Of a DNA stretch of 8,112 nt, positions 1-5,849 are shown one piece after another (the first letter of the stretch is position 1; each line of letters begins with the position of its first letter). The translations under genes and the position numbers were made by a program. Location: assembly GCA_029266935.1 (NCBI GenBank), contig JAQSVY010000048.1, positions 1 to 8,112 of the forward strand, written 5' to 3'. Under the pieces are notes generated by a model. It did not search any database. It was not told the origin of the DNA and saw only the letters and a list, made by a program, of their open reading frames with translations. Origin of the DNA: Burkholderiales bacterium. Its GTDB lineage: Bacteria > Pseudomonadota > Gammaproteobacteria > Burkholderiales > SG8-39.

Positions 1-205
1 GAGATGACCGCGCGCCTGCACGCCGATCCTCGCGCTGTCCTTGCGCTCAAGGTGCTCCGCCGCCAAGCCGGACAGCGCGGCCGTGCGAAGCACCGCTAGC
101 GCGTTGCCGTCGAGGATCGCGTTCGGGAAGCCCGGTCTCGAAGGCGCTCAGCACCACGAGGCCGTTGACCAGGCATGCCGGGGCTCGCTGCGGCCTCGGC
201 ATGAC
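1..205 (-). pseudogene. Ornithine cyclodeaminase/mu-crystallin family remnant (partial, off left edge)
   Basis: Intact members of this family are NAD(P)-dependent enzymes such as ornithine cyclodeaminase, alanine dehydrogenase and pyrroline-2-carboxylate reductase. Reading the minus strand from about 172 gives VNGLVVLSAFETGLP. A one-base shift in the CCC run at 125-127 then gives NAILDGNALAVLRTAALSG and, after it, a segment ending RIGVQARGHL at base 1. These match the family core GLVVL..ETG.P.AILDG..L..LRTAA, including the RTAA motif. The gene is damaged in three ways. The roughly 80-residue N-terminus is missing, because the upstream gene's stop lies at 215. There is a +1 frameshift near 126. 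The glycine-rich dinucleotide loop normally between RIG and VQAR is shortened by about 4-5 residues, as if a short repeat had collapsed. Weak family-like sequence (AAASPGMP) continues to about 205 in yet another frame. It sits directly downstream of the dehydrogenase operon, where opine and hydroxyproline clusters often carry a working copy. What lies left of base 1 is unknown. Confidence 0.5.
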
Positions 206-214
206 GGGACGGAG

Positions 215-1390
215 TCAGCTCGTTACGGCCGCCGGCTGATCGAACTCCTTCAGGAACTTGTCCGAGACCGCGACCCCCTGGCCGAAGCGGCCGATCGAGA
301 ACGGGGTGAGAGGCGTCGGGCTCGTGCCGTCGACGATCAATTCGGCCAAAGCGGCGCCGACGCCCGGCCCGAGCTGAAAGCCGTGGCCGCAGAACCCGAA
401 GGCATGGAAGAGCCCGGGCGTCGTCACACTGGGCCCGATCACGGGCAGCATGTCAGGAAGATAGCCCTCGATTCCGGACCACACCCGGATCACGTGCGCG
501 TGCCGTAGCGCCGGCAAGGTGCGTGCGAGATGGCCCATCCCGGCGAGAGTCTTCGCCGGTGGCACCGGCGCCCGGTTGAGGACCGGGTCGGAAGCGGTGC
601 GGGGGTATCCGGCCATGATGACGTTGCCCCGTGGGATCTGGCGGGCGATCACGCTGCCGTCCACGGCCTGGACGCTCGGCACGATGCGGTAGGGGACAGG
701 CTCGGTCACGAAATGAGGCGGGCCGGCCGGGAAGAGCGGCGCGGACTCGCCAAATCGTTCAGCGATCGAGAGCGCCCAGGCGCCGGCCGCGTTCACGACC
801 GCGCCGAAGCTGAGCGTACCGGCGCCTTCAAGCTCCACCGTGAAGCCGTCGCCCTCCCGCCGGACGTCCGTGACGCGGACGCCCTCGCGAATCTCGGCCC
901 CGAGCCGCAAGGCGGCACGGGCGGCCGCCGGCGTCGCGAGGCGGGGATTCGCGGTCGCGTCTCGGGCCGAATAGGTCGCCGCGTGGACGCCTTCGCCGAG
1001 CCAGGGCCAGCGCCGGCGGAGCTCGTTGCCGCCGACGCGCTCGATCGCGATGCCATGCGCCTCGGCTTGCCGGGCGTAGCCTTCGAGCCGAGCCGCCTCG
1101 TCGGCATTTGCGGCCACATAGAGATGGCCGGTCGCCTCGAATTCGCAGGTCTCCCCCGTGAGAGCCTCGAAGTCCTCCCACAGCGCGTGTGAGCGGAGCG
1201 ACAGCGGATACTGGCCCCCAAAGCGCCCCTGGAGGCGCAGGTTGCCGAAATTCACGCCGCTCGACTGCGCGCCGACCGGCCCCTTCTCGAACAGGACGAC
1301 GCGGCGACCGCTTCGAGCGAGGAAGAAGGCGGTCCAGACGCCCATGAGGCCGCCGCCGACGATCGCGACATCCGCACTGCGCCCAATCAT
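215..1390 (-). CDS. DAO-family FAD-dependent oxidoreductase, HcnC-like catalytic subunit
   Basis: This 391-residue protein is a D-amino-acid-oxidase-fold flavoprotein, the amine-oxidising subunit of HcnABC/opine-oxidase-type complexes. The N-terminal FAD-binding loop is GGGLMG (G12-G17) after a short beta strand, followed by FEKG for the ribose. NAAGAW (N200-W205) is the usual second nucleotide-side motif. The C-terminus has GIEGYLPDMLPVIG and GFCGHGFQLGPGVG (H336), the conserved DAO flavin-contact region. I chose the ATG at 1390 because it begins just before the Rossmann strand and overlaps the upstream stop as ATGA. A much longer open frame upstream of it is only the antisense of the neighbour. 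Length and domain order are normal and no lesion is visible. The substrate is probably an amino acid, imino acid or opine (inference); glycine (cyanide synthesis) is not excluded but is less likely in a catabolic setting. The family is confident, the substrate is not. Confidence 0.5.
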   Translation of the reverse strand: MIGRSADVAIVGGGLMGVWTAFFLARSGRRVVLFEKGPVGAQSSGVNFGNLRLQGRFGGQYPLSLRSHALWEDFEALTGETCEFEATGHLYVAANADEAARLEGYARQAEAHGIAIERVGGNELRRRWPWLGEGVHAATYSARDATANPRLATPAAARAALRLGAEIREGVRVTDVRREGDGFTVELEGAGTLSFGAVVNAAGAWALSIAERFGESAPLFPAGPPHFVTEPVPYRIVPSVQAVDGSVIARQIPRGNVIMAGYPRTASDPVLNRAPVPPAKTLAGMGHLARTLPALRHAHVIRVWSGIEGYLPDMLPVIGPSVTTPGLFHAFGFCGHGFQLGPGVGAALAELIVDGTSPTPLTPFSIGRFGQGVAVSDKFLKEFDQPAAVTS

Positions 1391-2751
1391 CCGGCGGGCT
1401 CCGCGCCAAGCGCGAGCGGGATGGGCTTCACCGGCGCTTGCCCGCGCAGCCGCCCCACCGCCGCGTGGTCGAGACCGGCCGCCGCCGCGACGATATCGGC
1501 TAGCGCAGGGCCGCAGATCCGGCCCTGGCAGCGGCCCATACCGACGCGCGTGATCGCCTTGACGCGGTTGACCTCGCGCGGCCCGAGCGGCTGCGCCATG
1601 GCGCGGCGGACCTCGCCCGCCGTGATTCCCTCGCAGCGGCAGAGCGTCGCGTCGTCGGGAAGCGCGGCGGCCTGTCCTGCCGGCCAGGCGAAGGCGCGGG
1701 CGAGCCCGCGCTGGAAGCGGCGCAAGCGTGCGACCTCCTGTCGAAGGCGGCGCAAGGTCGCTTTGGGCTGCGGGCGACCATGGTCGGCGAGCAGCGCCGC
1801 CGCGGCGAGCGTGCCGCTCGCCTCCGCCGCGTAGGCGCCGCCGATCGCGGCGCCGTCGCCCGCGAGATAGAGGCTGGGCCCGGCCCGCCCGTCCGCATCC
1901 GTTTCCGGCAGCCACTGCCGGAAGACGGGATCATAGGCGAATTGCGCGCCAGCGAGATCCGCGAGCTGGGTCTCGGGCTTCAGCCCGTGGCCGAGCGCCA
2001 CCGCGTCGCAGGCGATCGTCCATTCGCGCGCCCCGTGCCGGAGCCGCACGCCCTCGACGCCGTCCCGTCCCTCGATCGCAACCGGCGCCGCGCCGTCATG
2101 GACGGGGATGCCGGCCGCCCGAAGCTTCGTCCGGTAGGCGATCCCGCGCCGGAGGGTGCGCGGGCTCGCGGCGAGACCCGGCAGGGCGGCGAGCTTCGCC
2201 CCGAACGGCGTCGTGTCGACCACGGCGGCGACGTGCGCGCCGAGCGACTGGTATTGCAGCGCTGCAAGGAGCAGAAGCGGCGAGGAGCCGACGAAGGCGA
2301 CGCGGCGGCCAATGAAGCAGCCTTGGTCCTTGAGGATCGCCTGCGCGCCGCCGAGCGTGAAGACGCCGGGCTTGGTCCAGCCCGGGCACGGCACGACGCG
2401 GTCCGTCGCGCCGGTCGCGAGGAGCAGCGCGTCGAATGCGACCATGCCGGCGCGGCCCTGCGTCGCGACGTGGAGCGTGCGTCCGTCCACGGCCCAGACC
2501 AGCGTCTCTGGGCGGTAGTCGACACGGTCGTGGATCGCCGCGAAGAGGCCGTGAAGTCGGGCGTGGTGGCCCGCCTCCGAGCCCATCAGGGCCGCCATGT
2601 CGAGGTCGAGGCCGGGAGATGGCGTGCGGTAGCCCTGCCCACCGGGGCGGGCCGCCTCGTCGAGGAGGACCGGCCGTATACCGGCCTCGACCAGCGCCGC
2701 AGCGGCCCGGATGCCGGCGGGACCGGCTCCGACGATCGCGACCCTAGTCAA
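1387..2751 (-). CDS. FAD/NAD(P)-binding oxidoreductase with C-terminal BFD-type [2Fe-2S] domain, HcnB-like
   Basis: The 454-residue protein resembles HcnB, opine oxidase subunit A and the large electron-transfer subunit of heterotrimeric D-hydroxyproline dehydrogenases. The FAD loop is GAGPAG (G8-G13), followed by DEAARPGGQ. A central ATG motif (LLLATGATDR) precedes the second nucleotide-binding fold, whose loop reads VGSSPLLLL instead of the usual GSGPLLL. LYLAGDGAAIGGA closes the FAD site. The C-terminus is a BFD-like domain with four cysteines, C371-x-C373 and C408-x4-C413, expected to hold a [2Fe-2S] cluster that passes electrons from the flavin of the DAO subunit. The TTG at 2751 is the only sensible start: it lies three codons before the first beta strand, the frame upstream is antisense noise, and it overlaps the [2Fe-2S] gene by 8 bp. 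Its stop overlaps the next start as ATGA. All this indicates translational coupling and a 1:1:1 complex (inference). Confidence 0.5.
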   Translation of the reverse strand: MTRVAIVGAGPAGIRAAAALVEAGIRPVLLDEAARPGGQGYRTPSPGLDLDMAALMGSEAGHHARLHGLFAAIHDRVDYRPETLVWAVDGRTLHVATQGRAGMVAFDALLLATGATDRVVPCPGWTKPGVFTLGGAQAILKDQGCFIGRRVAFVGSSPLLLLAALQYQSLGAHVAAVVDTTPFGAKLAALPGLAASPRTLRRGIAYRTKLRAAGIPVHDGAAPVAIEGRDGVEGVRLRHGAREWTIACDAVALGHGLKPETQLADLAGAQFAYDPVFRQWLPETDADGRAGPSLYLAGDGAAIGGAYAAEASGTLAAAALLADHGRPQPKATLRRLRQEVARLRRFQRGLARAFAWPAGQAAALPDDATLCRCEGITAGEVRRAMAQPLGPREVNRVKAITRVGMGRCQGRICGPALADIVAAAAGLDHAAVGRLRGQAPVKPIPLALGAEPAG

Positions 2752-3061
2752 AGGACGCCGGTTCTTCGTCCGGCGCGTCGAGATCGATGCGCATGCCCTC
2801 GGTGACTGTGGTGGTGCAGGCCCGCACGCGGCGTTCGCGGTCGAGCCACACCCAGCAGTCCTGGCACGCCCCCATGAGGCAGAACCCGGCGCGGAGTTCG
2901 CCGCCGAACTCGTGCCGACGCAGCGCACGGCGGCGGAGCAGCACTGCGGCGAGGATGCTATCCCCGGCCCGAGCGTCGAGTGCCTCGCCGTCGACGGTAA
3001 TGCGGATGGGCGCGCCATGCCGCCGCACCGCCGGCACAAACTGCCCGACCCCTGCCTGCAC
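2744..3061 (-). CDS. Small (2Fe-2S)-binding subunit, HcnA-like
   Basis: This is the first gene of the minus-strand operon, a plant-type [2Fe-2S] protein of about 105 residues that serves as the small electron-transfer subunit. It opens with a beta hairpin, IRITVDGEALDARAGDSI, typical of the ferredoxin fold. Counting from the chosen start, the cluster ligands are C61-x4-C66-x2-C69 and C82 (FCLMGACQDC then RACTT), the arrangement of HcnA and related subunits. I chose the GTG at 3061 because GGTGA sits 5 bases upstream as a ribosome site and because it gives the usual family length. The GTG at 3070 (108 residues), GTGs at 3037 or 3028, or the ATG at 3127 (127 residues) are alternatives. The ATG form would place the candidate operator and both promoters inside the gene and adds a stretch that does not look like the family. 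The stop overlaps the next gene by 8 bp. The protein identity is firm and the start is moderate. Confidence 0.5.
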   Translation of the reverse strand: MQAGVGQFVPAVRRHGAPIRITVDGEALDARAGDSILAAVLLRRRALRRHEFGGELRAGFCLMGACQDCWVWLDRERRVRACTTTVTEGMRIDLDAPDEEPASFD

Positions 3062-3064
3062 GTT

Positions 3065-3093
3065 CTTCACCAAACCGATGGCCTGCTCTATCG
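3065..3093 (+). promoter_or_regulatory. Candidate sigma-70-type promoter for the plus-strand operon
   Basis: CTTCAC (3065-3070) and CTATCG (3088-3093) are separated by exactly 17 bases. The alphaproteobacterial housekeeping consensus is CTTGAC-N17-CTATAT, giving 5/6 and 4/6 matches. A transcript would begin near 3100, just before the AGGAG at 3103-3107. The -35 box falls at the very start of the divergent [2Fe-2S] gene region. This is pattern matching only. Confidence 0.5.
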
Positions 3094-3104
3094 TCCGACG
3101 ATAG
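3088..3104. promoter_or_regulatory. Perfect 8+1+8 dyad, candidate operator of an FCD/FadR-type GntR regulator
   Basis: CTATCGTC at 3088-3095 and GACGATAG at 3097-3104 are exact inverted repeats around a single C. The core at 3091-3101 fits TNGTNNNACNA, the known consensus bound by the FCD (FadR) subfamily of GntR regulators. It lies in the short divergent interval and covers the candidate -10 hexamers of both operons, so one repressor could close both. In RNA the same bases could form a 7-bp hairpin next to the ribosome site at 3103-3107, an alternative reading. No regulator gene is present in the window. Confidence 0.5.
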
Positions 3105-3127
3105 GAGCGATTTCGATGCCCTTGCAA
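3099..3127 (-). promoter_or_regulatory. Candidate sigma-70-type promoter for the dehydrogenase operon
   Basis: On the minus strand TTGCAA (3127-3122), a 17-base spacer and CTATCG (3104-3099) mirror the plus-strand promoter. The -10 hexamer is the opposite arm of the dyad. A start near 3092 would leave a 5' leader of about 30 bases before the GTG at 3061. The two promoters face each other and overlap, so polymerases could also exclude one another. This is inference from motif and spacing. Confidence 0.5.
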
Positions 3128-3160
3128 GCACGCCTCGCCGCAACCCGGCCTCCTGCATGA
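3116..3160 (+). CDS. Short leader ORF (14 codons) coupled to the downstream gene
   Basis: The ATG at 3116 has an excellent ribosome site, AGGAG at 3103-3107 with 8 bases of spacing, and encodes MPLQARLAATRPPA. Its TGA overlaps the ATG of the next gene as ATGA (3157-3160). The next gene has only pyrimidine-rich sequence (GGCCTCCTGC) in front of its own ATG and no in-frame start further up, so its translation probably depends on ribosomes finishing this leader. There is no run of one amino acid that would suggest classical attenuation. It could be a pure coupling device or the product of a small indel. It is too short to judge by coding statistics. Confidence 0.5.
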   Translation: MPLQARLAATRPPA

Positions 3161-4239
3161 CGAGCCCGGTTCTCGTCACCGGGACGGGCGCCTTCGCGGC
3201 CAGGATCGTGTTCGACATCGCGGCGACCGCGCCGGAGCCGGTGGCTGTCGCGATCGCCGGCCGGAACCGCTCCCGGCTCGCCTGGCTCCGGACGGGCGCA
3301 GCCGCCCGCGCCGCGATGTTCGGCCGGCCCGCGACCTTCACGGCGCACGAGGCAGACCTCCTCGAACCCGACGCGCCGGCCCGGCTCCTCGAGGCGCTGA
3401 AGCCCGCCGTGATCGTGCAGGCGGCCTCCGTCCAGACCTCCGCCGTGATTGCCCAGACCGGCGACGCCTGGAGCCGGCTCGTCGGCGAGGGTGGCCTCAG
3501 CGCGACCGCGATCTTCCAGGCGATCCTGACGGTCCGGGTCGCGGCCGCCCAGAGCGCGCTCGGACTCGACGCCACCTTCATCAATTGCGGCTTCGCCGAC
3601 GTCGTGAATGGGCTCGTCCGGGCGCTTGGGCACCGGATCACCTCCGGCATCGGCAACGTCGCGATCCTGTCGAACGCCTTCGCGGGCGCGACGGGCGCGG
3701 TCGAGCCGGGCCGCGTCAAGGTGCTCGCGCATTACCAGACGATAGGGGCCTTCCGCCGCCCGCCGGCCGAGCGGTCGGGACCACGCCCGCGCGTCTGGAT
3801 CGACGGAGAGGAGGTCGAGGACGTGTTCGCCTTCTTCCGCGACGTGCAGCTGACGCCGGAGCCGGCGATCGAGATATCGGGTGCGAGCGGCGTGCCGCTG
3901 ATCCTCGCGCTCGCGGCGGGGCGCGACTGGCAGGGTCACGTCCCCGGGCCGAACGGGCTGCCGGGCGGATACCCGGTTCGTCTCGCGGGCGGCGCGCTCG
4001 CGCTCGACCTGCCGCCCGGCCTCGGGCAGGAGGAGGCAATCGGCTGGAACGCGGCCTTCGAGGAGAGGGGCGGGCTCGTCGTCGATCCGGACGGTCGTGC
4101 CCGCTACACCGGCATCCTGCGCGAAAAACTTCGGGAGCACGCGCCCGACCTCGCGGAGGGCTTTTCGGCCGCTGACCTCGAGGAGGTCCACGGCGCCATG
4201 GTGGCCCTGCGCACCCGTCTTCAGGCGATGGCGGCGTGA
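3157..4239 (+). CDS. Rossmann-fold NAD(P)-binding protein, saccharopine-dehydrogenase-like, function unknown
   Basis: The 360-residue protein begins VLVTGTGAFAARI (G9-x-G11), followed by VAVAIAGRN with R36 at the position often used to bind the NADP 2'-phosphate. A fourth-strand motif, PAVIVQAASVQTS, follows. This is the N-terminal layout of saccharopine-dehydrogenase-like or short atypical reductases. The middle contains INCGFADVVNGLVRALG and ITSGIGNVAILSNAF, which I do not recognise as a named family. No signal peptide or membrane segment is visible. It is the first full gene of the divergent operon and its stop overlaps the GTG of the ligase gene by 4 bases, so it should act in the same pathway. 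It may reduce or oxidise a 2-oxo, imine or hydroxy intermediate (inference). The ATG at 3157 is the only available start. Fold moderately sure, function unknown. Confidence 0.5.
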   Translation: MTSPVLVTGTGAFAARIVFDIAATAPEPVAVAIAGRNRSRLAWLRTGAAARAAMFGRPATFTAHEADLLEPDAPARLLEALKPAVIVQAASVQTSAVIAQTGDAWSRLVGEGGLSATAIFQAILTVRVAAAQSALGLDATFINCGFADVVNGLVRALGHRITSGIGNVAILSNAFAGATGAVEPGRVKVLAHYQTIGAFRRPPAERSGPRPRVWIDGEEVEDVFAFFRDVQLTPEPAIEISGASGVPLILALAAGRDWQGHVPGPNGLPGGYPVRLAGGALALDLPPGLGQEEAIGWNAAFEERGGLVVDPDGRARYTGILREKLREHAPDLAEGFSAADLEEVHGAMVALRTRLQAMAA

Positions 4240-5813
4240 CGGTCGCGGACGGCCTCGCACCTTGGGGACGGAGCGACCTTCCGGTCGGGGCGCTCCTCCA
4301 GGAGCGTGCGACGACCAACGGCGATTTCGTCTACGCGCTCTGGGAGGAGCGGCCGATCACGGTCGCCGCGCTCGCCGATGGGGTGAGCCGCCTCGCCAAT
4401 GCCCTCACGGCGCTCGGCGTCAGGAAGGGCGACCGCGTCTCCGTGATGCTGCCGAACCACCCGGACCACGTCGTCGCGATGCTGGCCCTCCAGACGCTCG
4501 GCGCCTGCCAGGTCCCCGTGAACGTGCAGCTCCGCGGCGAGGGCCTGCGTTTCATCCTGTCCCATTCGCAGGCCGCCTTCATCATCGCCGACGGCCGCTA
4601 CGCGGAGCAGCTCGACCCGGTCCTGCCGGACCTCGGCGGAACCGTGATCTGGCGCGGCCGGCCCGGCTCCGTTCCGGACCTCGGCGAGCTGATGCGGCAC
4701 GCGGATGCCTCGGCGCCGGCCTGTCCGGTGCGGCCCGACGACCCGGTCATGATCCTCTACACGTCGGGAACGACCGGCCTTCCGAAGGGTGTCGTGCTGA
4801 CGGACCGGATGCTGCGCTGCTGCGGCCGCGCGGCGGGTCGCCTGTGCGGGCTCCGGCCCGGCGACGTCCTCTACGTCTGGGAGCCGCTCTACCATATCGG
4901 CGGCGCGGAGGTGGTCGTGCTCGCCTTGCAGGAGCCGACCACGCTGGCGATGGTCGAGCGGTTCAGCGTCACCCGCTTCTGGAGCGATGTCCGTCGCCTC
5001 CGCGCGACCCACATGCATTTCCTTGGCGGCGTCCTGGCCCTGCTCCTGAAGGAGCCGCCCCGCCCGGACGATCGCGATCATCCCGTCCGCACCGCCTGGG
5101 GCGGCGGCTGTCCGCCGGATGTGTGGCGCGCCTTCGAAGACCGCTTCGGCGTGACGATCCGCGAATGCTACGGCATGACGGAGTGTTCGAGCTTCACGAC
5201 GCAGAACCTCGACGGCAAGTTCGGCTCGATCGGCAAGGCCGTGCCCTGGTTCGACGTCACCATCGCCGACGAGGCGGGCCGACCTCTCGGCCCCGGCGAG
5301 CGCGGCGAGATCGTCGTCCGGGAGAAAGTCGCGGGCCTCTTGATGCAGGGCTACTTCAACAATCCCAATGCGACGCGGGAGACGTTGCGCGATGGCGCGC
5401 TCTATACCGGCGACGTCGGCTGGTTCGATGCCGAGGGCGACTTCTTCTTCGCCGGCCGCAAGAAGGACAGCATTCGGCGACGGGGCGAGAACATCACCGC
5501 GTTCGAGATCGAGCGGATCGCGAACGAGCATCCCGACGTTGCCGAGAGCGCCGCGATCGGCGTCAGGAACGAGATCGCGGACGAGGACGTGAAGGTGTTC
5601 CTGCGGCTCAAGGAGGGGCGCACGCTCGACCCCCTCGACTTCGTGCGCTGGTGCGAGAGCCGGATGGCGGCCTTCCAGATCCCGCGCTACGTCGCCTTCA
5701 TCGGCGCCTTCCCGAAGACGGGGAGCGAGCGGATCCGCAAGGACCAACTCAGCCGCAGCTCCGAGAACATTTTCGACCTCGAGCGCTCGGGCTATCGCCG
5801 CAAGCGGGCCTGA
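4236..5813 (+). CDS. Class I adenylate-forming acyl-CoA ligase, CaiC-like
   Basis: The 525-residue protein would activate a carboxylic acid with ATP and load it on CoA. The ATP loop is YTSGTTGLPKG (Y175-G185). The A5 motif is YGMTE (Y312-E316). The hinge region has YTGDVGW with D393 and GRKKDSIRRRGENI. The sequence around these motifs and the C-terminal domain resembles carnitine/crotonobetaine CoA ligase CaiC from memory. In the A10 motif PKTGSERIRKDQL the usual GK lysine is an arginine (R499), with a lysine three residues on (K502), a variant seen in some CaiC-like ligases. The GTG start at 4236 overlaps the previous stop as GTGA, so the two genes are coupled. The length is normal and no break is seen. 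The acid could be a betaine, an aromatic or a branched short-chain acid; the sequence does not decide. The ligase family is certain and the substrate unknown. Confidence 0.5.
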   Translation: MTVADGLAPWGRSDLPVGALLQERATTNGDFVYALWEERPITVAALADGVSRLANALTALGVRKGDRVSVMLPNHPDHVVAMLALQTLGACQVPVNVQLRGEGLRFILSHSQAAFIIADGRYAEQLDPVLPDLGGTVIWRGRPGSVPDLGELMRHADASAPACPVRPDDPVMILYTSGTTGLPKGVVLTDRMLRCCGRAAGRLCGLRPGDVLYVWEPLYHIGGAEVVVLALQEPTTLAMVERFSVTRFWSDVRRLRATHMHFLGGVLALLLKEPPRPDDRDHPVRTAWGGGCPPDVWRAFEDRFGVTIRECYGMTECSSFTTQNLDGKFGSIGKAVPWFDVTIADEAGRPLGPGERGEIVVREKVAGLLMQGYFNNPNATRETLRDGALYTGDVGWFDAEGDFFFAGRKKDSIRRRGENITAFEIERIANEHPDVAESAAIGVRNEIADEDVKVFLRLKEGRTLDPLDFVRWCESRMAAFQIPRYVAFIGAFPKTGSERIRKDQLSRSSENIFDLERSGYRRKRA

Positions 5814-5836
5814 ACGGCCCCCTCTCTCGATCGACG

Positions 5837-5842
5837 AAGGAG
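5837..5842 (+). promoter_or_regulatory. Strong ribosome binding site of the aldolase-family gene
   Basis: AAGGAG with 7 bases of spacing to the ATG at 5850. The 36-base gap after the ligase gene contains no obvious promoter or hairpin, so this gene is probably read from the same message but translated independently. Confidence 0.5.
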
Positions 5843-5849
5843 AACCGAC

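Noticed and set aside
530..1192. 220-codon plus-strand open frame
   Set aside because: Mirror frame of the DAO-type oxidase gene; no domain or upstream signal.
1391..1915. N-terminal extension of the DAO oxidase frame
   Set aside because: Low-complexity Arg/Gly/Ala sequence lying in another frame of the HcnB-like gene. The conserved fold begins right after the ATG at 1390.
2675..2689. Short inverted repeat GGCCG-TATAC-CGGCC
   Set aside because: Only 5-bp arms, within the coding sequence of the HcnB-like gene, where G/C-rich short palindromes are expected by chance.
1780..2805. 341-codon plus-strand open frame
   Set aside because: It is antisense to the HcnB-like gene, whose FAD and iron-sulfur motifs are unmistakable. 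The plus frame shows no motif and no ribosome site.
3088..4260. 390-codon minus-strand frame
   Set aside because: Antisense to the Rossmann gene, and it would also run through the divergent control region.
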